From Armatimonadia bacterium (GTDB lineage: Bacteria; Armatimonadota; Zipacnadia; Zipacnadales; JABUFB01), in NCBI GenBank assembly GCA_039679385.1, contig JBDKVB010000091.1:1-64000 (forward strand): 64,000 nt of DNA. The letters run 5' to 3'. The position numbers and the translations under genes were made by a program. The notes under the pieces are model-generated. The model made no database searches. It was given only the letters and a program-made list of their open reading frames with translations, and was not told the origin of the DNA. Below, in pieces: positions 42,909 to 51,189 of the stretch. Every line of letters starts with the position of its first letter. Positions within the stretch are counted from its first letter, which is position 1.

Positions 42909-43322
42909 TCAGGGCAGGGAGTCCAGGTAGCTTTGCAGGATCAGGGCGGCTGCGACCTGATCGATCTTGCGGCGACGCTCCATCCGAGAGACGTCGGCCC
43001 CGATCATGGTGCGCTCGGCGATGGCGGTCGTCATGCGCTCGTCCCACTCGACGATGGGCAGCGCCGTGCACTCGCGAAGCAGGGCGATGAACTCCTCGAT
43101 CTTGTGGGCCGCTATCTCGCGCTCGCCCCGAAGACTCACGGGCATGCCGACCACGATTCGCTCGGCCTCGTACTCAGTCGCCATCTCGGCCAGACGCGCA
43201 GCATCGGCAGCGGCGTCCTCTGAACGAAGAACAACCCCTGCAGGAGAGGCGATGGTTCCCAGAGGATCGCTCACCGCGACGCCGACGCGCTTCGTTCCGA
43301 TGTCATAGGCAATGGTACGCAT
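42909..43322 (-). CDS. ruvX: Holliday junction resolvase-like RuvX (YqgF)
   Basis: This 137-residue RNase H-fold nuclease-like protein is linked to 16S rRNA processing and Holliday junction resolution. The start at 43322 gives the family N terminus MRTIAYDIGTKRVGVAVSDP; the open frame continues upstream only as an Arg/Ser/Pro-rich stretch. The catalytic acidic residues lie in that N-terminal strand, in VEWDERMTT and in KIDQVAAALILQSYL. It lies between alaS and mltG, a frequent order in bacteria. Confidence 0.93.
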   Translation of the reverse strand: MRTIAYDIGTKRVGVAVSDPLGTIASPAGVVLRSEDAAADAARLAEMATEYEAERIVVGMPVSLRGEREIAAHKIEEFIALLRECTALPIVEWDERMTTAIAERTMIGADVSRMERRRKIDQVAAALILQSYLDSLP

Positions 43323-43398
43323 GGCAGGACCCGTCGTTTGCACAGTTGGGACAAGCCGCACGCGGACCCGGTTGGACGGACCGTGTGCGGCCTGGAAG

Positions 43399-46035
43399 TT
43401 ACTTGAGTTGCCCCTTGAGAACCTCGGCTGCAGTGGCGAGAGCATCCTCGAGCTTGTCAGGCTGCGTGCCGCCGGCCTGGGCGAAGTTCGGTCGGCCGCC
43501 GCCGCCGCCACCACAGGCAGTGGCAACGGCCTTGATGAGGTTACCGGCGTGCGCGCCCTTCTTCACCAGGGGATCGGCGACCTTGCACACGAGGCTGACC
43601 TTGCCATCGTCCGAGGAGCCAAGGACCGCAATGCCTTCTCCGAGCTTCTCGACGATCATGTCGGCCAGCGATGCCAGGGCGTCGCGGTCGGCGCCGGGGA
43701 TCTGTGCCGCCACCAGGCGGACTCCACAGACCTCGGCAGCAGCGGAGACCAGGTCATCAAGGTTCGTCGCTGCCGACATCTCGCGGGCGGCTTTGAGCTG
43801 TGCCTGCAGTTCGCCGATGCGCTTGTGCAGACCCTCAAGGCGGTCCGAGATCTCCTCGGGCTTGCAGTTCAGCGACGCGGCCACCTGGTCGAGAGCCGCC
43901 TCACGAAGGCGACCAAGAGCCAGGGCGCCTCGTCCCGTCACGGCCTCGATACGGCGAACCCCGGCCGCCACACTACCCTCGTGCACCACGCGGAAGATGC
44001 CGATCTGACCGGTGCGATCGCAGTGCGTTCCACCGCAGAGCTCGAAGCTGACGTCCTCGACACGGACGGCACGGACGATGTCTCCGTACTTCTCACCGAA
44101 GAGGGCCATGGCACCCATCTGCTTGGCCTCGTCGATGGGCATCTCCCTGGAGCAGACCTCTGCGTCCTGCATGATCCAGGAGTTCACCAGGTCCTCGACC
44201 TTGCGGAGTTCCTCCGGCGTGACCGCTTCGTGGTGCGAGAAGTCAAAGCGGAGCCGCTCGGGAGAGACGAAGGACCCGGACTGGGCCACATGATCGCCGA
44301 GCACCTGACGCAGGGCCGCCTGGAGCAGATGGGTCGCCGTGTGATTGCGGCGGATGTCCCAGCGGCGTGCCCCATCGACCTTCGCCGTGACCTTCTCACC
44401 GAGCTTGAGCTGCCCCGTGGTCACCTTGCCGACGTGGAGGATGGCCGCGCCGAAGACCTGCGTGTTGGCGACCTCGAAGCGTGCCCCTGCAAGCTCGAGC
44501 ACACCTGTGTCGGCGACCTGTCCACCCTTCTCGGCATAGAAGGGCGTCGAGTCGAGCACGATCCCGGCCTCGTCGCCGGCGGATACGACTTCGACCTGCG
44601 CCTCGTCCTTGACGAGGAGAGTGATGGTGCCCTGAGCCGCCGTGTTGTCGTACCCCGTGAAGGTCGACTCGCCCGCGGCAGTTGCCAGAGTTGCATCGGC
44701 ATGGAGTTCGAGCCCGTGAGCTTTGCCACGAGACCGTTCGCGCTGCTCCTCCATGGCGCGACTAAGGCCCTCTTCATCGACGCTGAGGCCGCGTTCGGTG
44801 GCCAGCTCGCGGGTCACCTCAACGGGGAAGCCGTAGGTGTCGCTGAGCTTGAAGGCAATCTCGCCAGGGATGGTGGTCGAGGAGGACTTGGACAGGTCCG
44901 CTGCGATCTCCTCGAAGAGCGCCAGCCCCTGCTCAAGCGTGGTGTCGAAGCGCTCTTCCTCGCCCTGGAGCACCTTGGCCGTGTAGTCCTGGCGGGTCAG
45001 GATCTCAGGATAGGTCTTGCCCATCGCCTCGGCGACTGCGGGAAGGGCGCGGTAGAGGAAGGGCTTCTGCGCTCCCAGTTGGCGGCCGAAGCGATACGCC
45101 CGACGGATGAGACGACGGATCACGTAGCCGGCGCCCTCATTGGAGGGCACCACGTTGTCTGCAATGACGAAGGCGACGCCGCGGATGTGGTCGGCGATGA
45201 CGCGCAGCCCCATGTCGAGCGCAGGGTCCTGTCCATATATATAGGGTGTCTCACGGTCTTCGTTGATGATCCCCAGGGCCGTGGACAGCACATGCCACAG
45301 CTCGTCGGTCTCCATGGACCACTTCTTGCCCTGAAGGACCAGGCCCAGGCGCTCCAGGCCGCCTCCGGTGTCGATGCCCGGCGCCGGCAGCGGCGTCAGT
45401 GCGCCATCCTCGGCCTCGGTGAACTGCTGGAAGACGAGGTTCCATAGCTCGAGATAGCGGTTGCAGTTGCAGCCGAAGTCGCAGCCGCCGGGGCAGCCGA
45501 ACTCGGGGCCCAGATCGATGTGAATCTCGGTGCAGGGACCGCAGGGGCCCTCCCAGCGTGCCTTGGGCCACCAGTTGTCTGAGCGTCCCCAGCGTTGGAT
45601 GCGTTCCTTGCGGATGCCGATGCGCTTGTGCCAGATCTCCTCGGCTTCGTCGTCGTCCTCGAAGACGGTGATCCACAGCGGCTCTGTGGGGATCTTCACG
45701 ACTTCGGTGATGAACTCCCAGGCGAAGTCGATGGCGCCCTGCTTGAAGTAGTCGCCGAAGGAGAAGTTGCCGTACATCTCAAAGAAGGTGTGGTAACGGT
45801 TGAACCGACCGACGTCGTCGATGTCGCCGGTGCGCAGGCACTTCTGCAGGCTCGTGACCCGCGGACCGGGAGGGTTCTCGAGGCCACGGAAGGCGCGCAG
45901 GTAAGGCTGCATGCCGGCGACGGTGAACAGACTGGTCGGGTCATCGTGCAGGACCAGCGGAGCGCTGGGTCGGACGAGATGTCCTCGCTGCTCGAAGTAG
46001 CTCAGGAAGGTCTCACGAATCTGCTGGATCGTCAT
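43399..46035 (-). CDS. alaS: Alanyl-tRNA synthetase
   Basis: This 878-residue class II synthetase charges tRNA-Ala. The start at 46035 gives the usual opening MTIQQIRETFLSYFEQRGH; the six codons before it are optional. The aminoacylation core has LFTVAGMQPYLRAF and ARWEGPCGPCTEIHIDLG. The editing domain carries the zinc ligands HTATH and CGGTHCDRTG. The C-Ala domain ends with GGGGGGRPNFAQAG. Full length. It is cotranscribed with ruvX, which begins 76 bases after its stop. Confidence 0.96.
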   Translation of the reverse strand: MTIQQIRETFLSYFEQRGHLVRPSAPLVLHDDPTSLFTVAGMQPYLRAFRGLENPPGPRVTSLQKCLRTGDIDDVGRFNRYHTFFEMYGNFSFGDYFKQGAIDFAWEFITEVVKIPTEPLWITVFEDDDEAEEIWHKRIGIRKERIQRWGRSDNWWPKARWEGPCGPCTEIHIDLGPEFGCPGGCDFGCNCNRYLELWNLVFQQFTEAEDGALTPLPAPGIDTGGGLERLGLVLQGKKWSMETDELWHVLSTALGIINEDRETPYIYGQDPALDMGLRVIADHIRGVAFVIADNVVPSNEGAGYVIRRLIRRAYRFGRQLGAQKPFLYRALPAVAEAMGKTYPEILTRQDYTAKVLQGEEERFDTTLEQGLALFEEIAADLSKSSSTTIPGEIAFKLSDTYGFPVEVTRELATERGLSVDEEGLSRAMEEQRERSRGKAHGLELHADATLATAAGESTFTGYDNTAAQGTITLLVKDEAQVEVVSAGDEAGIVLDSTPFYAEKGGQVADTGVLELAGARFEVANTQVFGAAILHVGKVTTGQLKLGEKVTAKVDGARRWDIRRNHTATHLLQAALRQVLGDHVAQSGSFVSPERLRFDFSHHEAVTPEELRKVEDLVNSWIMQDAEVCSREMPIDEAKQMGAMALFGEKYGDIVRAVRVEDVSFELCGGTHCDRTGQIGIFRVVHEGSVAAGVRRIEAVTGRGALALGRLREAALDQVAASLNCKPEEISDRLEGLHKRIGELQAQLKAAREMSAATNLDDLVSAAAEVCGVRLVAAQIPGADRDALASLADMIVEKLGEGIAVLGSSDDGKVSLVCKVADPLVKKGAHAGNLIKAVATACGGGGGGRPNFAQAGGTQPDKLEDALATAAEVLKGQLK

Positions 46036-46122
46036 GGCTCGGGCTGTCCTCATGCTGAGAATCGTTGAGACAGGCCGCCGGCCTGTCCCTGAGTGGTTCA
46101 GAACGGGTGTTGGTCAACTGCT

Positions 46123-47397
46123 CTAGGTATCGGTGGGCGGCGTCTTCGTCTCCGCTGGCCGGGCGGTTGTGTCCTCTGTCTCCTCATCGCTCTCGCGGGC
46201 GAGGCCGACGGCGTCCTCAATCCTCTCGGTCACCCGACCCAGAGCCGAGAGCGCCATGTGCGCTGCGCGCTGGAGGTCAAAGGCCAGCGGTGCAGCCTTG
46301 CCGGGCTTCGTCTCGACCTCCTGCAGCGGCAACCATCGCGCGAGAATGATCTTGATCGCTGCGGCCGCGGGAGTGGCGATGATCATCCCCGGGACACCCA
46401 GGACCTGCACTCCGGCCATGAGCGCAAAGATGATGACCAGGGGATGCAGTCCCACCTCGCGCCCCAGGACCCTGGGCGTAAGGATGTTGTCGCAGACGAA
46501 GTTGATGGTCGTCATCGCCGCCATCGCGCAGACCGCGGAGATCACCGGATCGTGGGTCGCGGTGATGTAGCCAATGATGATCGCGGCTACGTTCGTCAGG
46601 AAGGCGCCGATCCACGGGACGACGTAGACGACACCGGCCAGGACGCCGACCACAAGCCCATACTGCGTGCCGAAGATGCGACCCAGGACGAAGAGTGCCA
46701 GGGTGGCCAGCGAACCCATGATGAAGCACATGGTCGCCTGGCCGCGAAGGTACTGGCCCAGCATCACGTTCACGCGGCGCCCGATGTCGGCAACGCCGTC
46801 GCCGGTCTCCTTCGACAACATGGCGCGCACCGACCGGCGGAAGGGGTCGATGAACAGCATGAAGTTCAGAGCGATGAAGAGGACCATGAGCAGCAAGCCG
46901 AGAAAGGACACCGAGGCCAACAGAGTGTCGCTGATGAACTTGAGCAGCGAAGGCAGCCTCTCCTGGGCCCAGCCCTGGGCCTGGGTCATCTTCTCGTCCA
47001 CGAAGGCCATGACGTCGTAGTCCGGGAAGTGAGCGCTCAGGTAGGCCCGTGCCCACTGTTCACAGCTCTCATAGCCCTGGACGATCTCCGCGTTGTACTG
47101 CGGCCACTGCTTGACAAGGTGCTGGGTCTGCAAGACCAGCGCCGGAATCCCCCAGGCGCCGACGGCGAACAGGATGCAGGCAAAGACGACCATCGTCAGT
47201 GCGACGGCCTGGCCCCGCGACCACCCACGTGTCTCCAGGCGGTCGAGGAGTGGATCGAGGACGTAGGCGACCGCGAAGCCGGCAGCGAAGAGCCACAGGG
47301 TCGGAGCTATCCGCTGCAGCACCCACATGCTGGCGCTGGCAACAAGAATGCCGACGCAGACCGCAGACATCAGTTGGAGCCAGCGACGCGAATCCAC
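46123..47397 (-). CDS. AI-2E family transporter (PerM-like)
   Basis: This is a 424-residue multi-pass membrane protein of the AI-2E/PerM family. About eight membrane helices are visible, with a long cytoplasmic or periplasmic loop at about residues 100-155. The family motif GQYLRGQATMCFIMGSLATLAL and the closing LVIIFALMAGVQVLGVPGMII are both present. The hydrophilic C-terminal tail is Glu/Thr-rich. A GTG start follows GAGGTGACC. Substrate is uncertain: family members export a signal molecule, exchange ions or act in stress tolerance. It lies between the sigma-factor operon and alaS. Confidence 0.88.
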   Translation of the reverse strand: MDSRRWLQLMSAVCVGILVASASMWVLQRIAPTLWLFAAGFAVAYVLDPLLDRLETRGWSRGQAVALTMVVFACILFAVGAWGIPALVLQTQHLVKQWPQYNAEIVQGYESCEQWARAYLSAHFPDYDVMAFVDEKMTQAQGWAQERLPSLLKFISDTLLASVSFLGLLLMVLFIALNFMLFIDPFRRSVRAMLSKETGDGVADIGRRVNVMLGQYLRGQATMCFIMGSLATLALFVLGRIFGTQYGLVVGVLAGVVYVVPWIGAFLTNVAAIIIGYITATHDPVISAVCAMAAMTTINFVCDNILTPRVLGREVGLHPLVIIFALMAGVQVLGVPGMIIATPAAAAIKIILARWLPLQEVETKPGKAAPLAFDLQRAAHMALSALGRVTERIEDAVGLARESDEETEDTTARPAETKTPPTDT

Positions 47398-47487
47398 GGA
47401 CCCCGGTCACCTCAGGTGCGGTAGCGGTGCGCAAGCGCCTCGTCACGCCAAGACCTTGGCTTCGGCGTGGCCCGACGCACCGCAGAG

Positions 47488-48246
47488 CTATCGGTCTTTG
47501 CCCATGATACGACGCAGTTTCTGCAAGGCCCGGTGCTGCAGTCGCGACACGTGCATCTGGGAGATGCCCAGACGATCGCCGACTTCCTGTTGCGACATGT
47601 CCTGGAAATAGCGCAGGAAGAGGATGACGCGCTCACGGTCGGGCAACTGGCGCAGCGCCCGGCGCATCTCATCTTTCTCACCGATGTCCTCAAGGTCAGG
47701 ATCAAGGGAGCCGGCTCGTTCCGACTCGGGCACCGTCTCTTCGCCCGAGTTATCGGCGGTCATGGCGTCGATGCTCAGGAGCTCATACTGACGCCCCACT
47801 TCGATCGCCTCAATGACGTCCTCTTCCTGAACACCCAGTGCCTGCGCCAGCTCGGTATAGGTTGGTGAGCGTCCGTGAGCCTGCGAGAGACCCTCGCTGA
47901 CCTTCCGCGCCTTGAGGGAGAGCTCCTGGACCCTGCGCGGCACTCGCACTCCCCAGGTTCGATCGCGGAAGTACCGGCGGATCTCGCCCTTGATCGTGGG
48001 GACGGCGAAGGTGGCGAACTTGGTTCCGCGGAGCGGGTCGAAGCGGTCGACGGCGTGGATCAGCCCCACGTGGCCGACGCTCACGATGTCCTCATACGCC
48101 TCGCCCGAGGACAGATACTCGCGGGCGACGTGGCGCACCAGCCCCTCATGGCGCTCGATCAGGTAGTCGCGAAGCTCGGGATCCGAGCTACTACGCAACT
48201 CCCTGAAAAGCTCATTGGTTGACATGGCATCCCAACGAGGTGCCAA
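47488..48246 (-). CDS. SigB/SigF-type RNA polymerase sigma factor
   Basis: This 252-residue sigma factor is of the SigB/F/G group. Region 2 is EDIVSVGHVGLIHAVDRFDP, with TKFATFAVPTIKGEIRRYFRD; region 3 is VPRRVQELSLKARKV; region 4 is RALRQLPDRERVILFLRYF with QQEVGDRLGISQMHVSRLQHRA. The start is uncertain: TTG at 48246 has a strong AGGTGA site at 48258-48253, while ATG at 48225 has none. TTG is used here. It lies directly after an RsbW-like anti-sigma kinase and an RsbV-like antagonist, the classic stress sigma operon order. Confidence 0.92.
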   Translation of the reverse strand: MAPRWDAMSTNELFRELRSSSDPELRDYLIERHEGLVRHVAREYLSSGEAYEDIVSVGHVGLIHAVDRFDPLRGTKFATFAVPTIKGEIRRYFRDRTWGVRVPRRVQELSLKARKVSEGLSQAHGRSPTYTELAQALGVQEEDVIEAIEVGRQYELLSIDAMTADNSGEETVPESERAGSLDPDLEDIGEKDEMRRALRQLPDRERVILFLRYFQDMSQQEVGDRLGISQMHVSRLQHRALQKLRRIMGKDR

Positions 48247-48252
48247 AGCACA

Positions 48253-48678
48253 TCACCTCGCCAGACGCTTTAGCATGGTTACCTTGGTACCGCTGCCCGG
48301 GGCACTCTCGATGCTGACCTCGTCCATGTAGCGGTGCACCAGGTACAGGCCCAGACCGCCCTCCTGGGAGAGGTCGGCCTCGGCATTGAAGTCGCGACTT
48401 CCCACATCAAAGCCGACGCCTTCGTCAATGATCTCGACGGCGAGACCGGTGGGTCGAGGCGTCATCCGTATGACGACGGGACGCAGTTCGCGCCCCTCAA
48501 AAGCGTGGTCGATGACGTTGGTGAAGACCTCGCTGACGGCGACCTTGAGGTCATCCACATCGTCGACCGTCATGCCGGCACGGGAGGCGACGGCTGCAGC
48601 CGCAAGGCGCACCACGGCGATATACTTGGCGTCGGGTAGCAGCTTCAGCTCAACGACGTCGGCGCAGACCTCGCTCAC
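48253..48678 (-). CDS. Anti-sigma factor serine kinase (RsbW-like)
   Basis: This 141-residue protein of the GHKL ATPase group binds and inhibits the partner sigma factor and phosphorylates the antagonist. The start GTG at 48678 overlaps the previous stop in GTGA, with GGGAGG upstream. The N-box is DLKVAVSEVFTNVIDHAF, the G1 box is VEIIDEGVGFD, and the G2 box is QEGGLGLYLVHRYMDEV. The gap to the sigma gene is only six bases. Confidence 0.9.
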   Translation of the reverse strand: MSEVCADVVELKLLPDAKYIAVVRLAAAAVASRAGMTVDDVDDLKVAVSEVFTNVIDHAFEGRELRPVVIRMTPRPTGLAVEIIDEGVGFDVGSRDFNAEADLSQEGGLGLYLVHRYMDEVSIESAPGSGTKVTMLKRLAR

Positions 48679-49079
48679 TGCCCCGCACCTCCCTGGGCGG
48701 TGGCCTGACAACCACCGCGGGCGGCGCGTTCGCCGGCCAGGGTCTCCACTGCCCGCCCGAAATCGTCCTGAACGTTGAGCAGCTCAGCGGTGCCGGAGAC
48801 ATCGAAGACGCGGCGGATGTTCGGGCGTCCGCATACGACGGCCAGGTCGCCGTTCTTCTCGCCGGCCCGCTTCACTCCACCAATGAGGATTCCGAGAGCC
48901 ACGCTGTCGATGTACTCGGCCTGCCGCATGTCGATGACAAGCCAGGCGACGCCCTCGTCCAACGCGGCGGTGATTGCTTCGAGCAGACGCGGGGCTGTGT
49001 AGGCGTCCAGCTCGCCCTCGATGGCGATGTTCTTGAGCCAACCGTCGATGAGGTCAGGCTGAATTCTCAACGCTCTCAC
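48675..49079 (-). CDS. Anti-sigma factor antagonist, STAS domain (RsbV-like)
   Basis: This STAS-domain protein of about 134 residues relieves RsbW inhibition of the sigma factor. The phosphorylatable serine lies in AEYIDSVALGILIGG. The strand pattern begins with LKNIAIEGELDAYTAPRL and ends with IRRVFDVSGTAELLNVQ. The start is uncertain. A GTG at 49079 lies 26 bases inside the end of rarA, while the open frame extends much farther as antisense-type sequence. The C-terminal tail (GERAARGGCQATAQGG) is longer than in typical RsbV. Confidence 0.85.
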   Translation of the reverse strand: MRALRIQPDLIDGWLKNIAIEGELDAYTAPRLLEAITAALDEGVAWLVIDMRQAEYIDSVALGILIGGVKRAGEKNGDLAVVCGRPNIRRVFDVSGTAELLNVQDDFGRAVETLAGERAARGGCQATAQGGAGQ

Positions 49080-50436
49080 CTTTGGTGGAGCCGCTATCCT
49101 TGTCCTTGGCCGCCGAGTCGTCGGGCTGCGTCGTCTGACGCGCCTGCTGCAGAGCGGCCAGGTGGGCGGCGATCTTTTGCTCGCGTGGGTTATCCTTCGG
49201 CGTGTAGAACCGACGGCCCTGAAGGCCTGGTGGCAGGTAGTCCTGGCCGACCCAGCCGCCGGGGTAGTCGTGCGGATAGAGGTACTCGGACCTTGCGTCG
49301 CCGGGTCGCATGCCGCCTGCCAGATGCCCGGGGACGGCGGACGCACCCTCTGCACGGACGGCCTCCCGGGCCGCCGCAATGGCCGCGCAGGCCGAGTTGC
49401 TCTTGGGCGCCAGGGCCAGGTACAAAGCCGCCATTGCCAGCGGAATCTGGGCCTCCGGTAGGCCTACGTATTCTACCGCATCCGCCGCGGCAACCGCAAC
49501 CCTGAGCGCCAGCGGGTCGGCCAGCCCGACGTCCTCTGCAGACTGGATGAGGATCCGCCGTGCGATGAAGCGCGGGTCCTCTCCGGCCTCGAGCATCTTC
49601 GCCAACCAATACATAGTGGCGTCCGGATCCGAACCGCGCATACTCTTGATGAAGGCCGAGATCGTGTCGTAGTGCTCGTCGCCGGCGCGGTCGTACTTGA
49701 GGACCGGCTGCTGGAGCGCCGCCTCCGCTCCTGCAAGATCGATGCGGCGACGTCCCTCCGCGTCAGGCTCTGCGGTGATGGCAGCCAGTTCCAGCGCTCC
49801 CAGAGCCACTCGAGCGTCACCGTCGGCAGCCTCACACAGGTGCTCCAGGGCGTCCTCGTCGACGTCAGCTCCGAGCGAGGCCACGCCTCGTTCCGCGTCG
49901 GTGAGGGCGCGTTGCACCAGCTCCCTCAGGTCCGCCGTTGAGAGCTTCTCCAGGCCGAACAGCCGACAGCGGGAAAGCAGCGGAGCGATGACACTAAAGT
50001 ACGGGTTCTCGGTGGTCGCACCGATGAGCGTGAAGGAGCCGTCCTCGACGTAGGGGAGAAGCTGGTCCTGCTGGGCTTTGTTCAGTCGGTGGATCTCATC
50101 GATGAAGAGGATGGTGCGCCGGTTGTGCAAGGTCAGGGCTTCGCGTGCACTCTTGGCAGCCTCGCGAATCTCCTTCACGCCGGCCGAGACGGCCGAGAGC
50201 TCCAGGAAACGATGCTCGGTCTGTCCGGCAACCACTCGCGCAAGAGTGCTCTTGCCGGTGCCGGCAGGGCCATGGAGAATCACCGAGGGAAGGCGGTCGC
50301 GGTCGAGGGCACGACGGAACACAGAACCCGGCGCAGTCAGGTGAGACTGGCCCACCACTTCCTCCAGGGAACGGGGCCGCATCCTCGCCGCCAGGGGCGT
50401 CCCACTGGGGTCCTGGGGGGTGTCAAAAAGGGTCAT
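49054..50436 (-). CDS. rarA: Replication-associated recombination protein A
   Basis: This 460-residue AAA+ ATPase of the RarA/MgsA family acts at stalled replication forks. The N-terminal motif is PLAARMRPRSLEEVVGQSHL. Walker A is HGPAGTGKSTLARVVAG, Walker B is TILFIDEIHRLNKAQQD, and sensor 1 is FTLIGATTENP. The C-terminal MgsA domain has DEHYDTISAFIKSMRGSDPD and the closing YLPPGLQGRRFYTPK. It is the first gene of the minus-strand run and reads into the sigma operon. A candidate 6S RNA lies upstream; 6S RNA genes are known next to rarA homologues in several bacteria. Confidence 0.95.
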   Translation of the reverse strand: MTLFDTPQDPSGTPLAARMRPRSLEEVVGQSHLTAPGSVFRRALDRDRLPSVILHGPAGTGKSTLARVVAGQTEHRFLELSAVSAGVKEIREAAKSAREALTLHNRRTILFIDEIHRLNKAQQDQLLPYVEDGSFTLIGATTENPYFSVIAPLLSRCRLFGLEKLSTADLRELVQRALTDAERGVASLGADVDEDALEHLCEAADGDARVALGALELAAITAEPDAEGRRRIDLAGAEAALQQPVLKYDRAGDEHYDTISAFIKSMRGSDPDATMYWLAKMLEAGEDPRFIARRILIQSAEDVGLADPLALRVAVAAADAVEYVGLPEAQIPLAMAALYLALAPKSNSACAAIAAAREAVRAEGASAVPGHLAGGMRPGDARSEYLYPHDYPGGWVGQDYLPPGLQGRRFYTPKDNPREQKIAAHLAALQQARQTTQPDDSAAKDKDSGSTKGESVENSA

Positions 50437-50544
50437 GGGATTCCGGGCAGGTGGAGTGGGGAAGGCCAGGCGTGAACTGCAGCCCTACGGGGTCAGCAGT
50501 GACTGTGGGCCGCAGCACCCGTGGTCTACCCCCTGAGGGGAACA

Positions 50545-50769
50545 CAAAAGAGGCTCCCCGCAAATGCCGTGCCTCCTCAAGTTTTCGGACCCACAATTAA
50601 TGTGGGTGCTCTCCCACCTACATTGCATATCCCGTGTGGTCCGCTCCTGCCCGGGCAGTGGCGCAACCAGAGGCGAGACGTCGCGTTGCAGACGGAGCCC
50701 GAGCTCCCTAATCGCAGGTGTTGGGCCGAAACTGTTGGACGTCACGCGCAGCGCAGGGAAACCTCTTGC
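50545..50769 (-). ncRNA. Candidate 6S RNA upstream of rarA
   Basis: The minus strand carries a promoter (50804-50776) followed by about 225 bases without a gene. The predicted ends pair: near the 5' end GAGG, a small bulge, then TCCCTGC match GCGGGGA, then CCTC near the 3' end, followed by TTTT. Such an end-closing stem with a largely open centre is the hallmark of 6S RNA. A side hairpin CCCACATTAATTGTGGG lies in the 3' half. Position next to rarA supports the call. The length is somewhat above the usual 180-200 bases and no sequence match could be tested. It could be another structured RNA. Confidence 0.5.
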
Positions 50770-50775
50770 ACCTGG

Positions 50776-50804
50776 ATTATACCTGCAGCAGGAGGGCTTT
50801 GCAA
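50776..50804 (-). promoter_or_regulatory. Promoter of the candidate 6S RNA
   Basis: On the minus strand TTGCAA (50804-50799), a 17-base spacer and a perfect TATAAT (50781-50776). The predicted start at about 50769 is the 5' end of the structured RNA. Confidence 0.65.
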
Positions 50805-50986
50805 GGCAGCACACCTTCGCAGAAGGTGTCGACAGGCATGCAGGAATCCCTCACACCGGCGAGGAAAGGTCCCCCGATGATCGGCGGCGTCATGGTTTTG
50901 CGGTGGTCGATATCCGTTGCCGCCAAAGCGCCTGGGTGACGACGCGGTGCGGGTAGAGGGTGGCCGATTGCCAGGCGGCTGTTTTG

Positions 50987-51016
50987 TTGACTTGCGGTTG
51001 TGGCGTGACCTATAAT
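50987..51016 (+). promoter_or_regulatory. Promoter of the pilus assembly operon
   Basis: TTGACT (50987-50992), an 18-base spacer and a perfect TATAAT (51011-51016). The predicted transcript has a leader of about 165 bases before pilB. I looked for a cyclic-di-GMP riboswitch in the leader and did not recognise one. Confidence 0.7.
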
Positions 51017-51189
51017 GCAACGTGCCATAAGGCGGACGGCGATCTGGCGGGCCGGGATGCCCTCGGCTTGCGCCTGACCTTTCGCCGACAGGCTGTTGCT
51101 CCGGTTACGGCTCAGCGGGCCGCCCGGCACCGAGCGTCTCGTCACATCGCACCATCATACGGGGACTTCCTACCTCACGCGAGAGGTGT

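Noticed and set aside
49080-49379. 100-residue N-terminal extension of the STAS-domain protein
   Set aside because: It lies within rarA in another frame, is Arg/Pro/Ser-rich, and STAS antagonists normally lack it.
51023-51189. Cyclic-di-GMP (GEMM) riboswitch in the pilB leader
   Set aside because: The conserved GEMM core and tetraloop receptor patterns were not found by eye.
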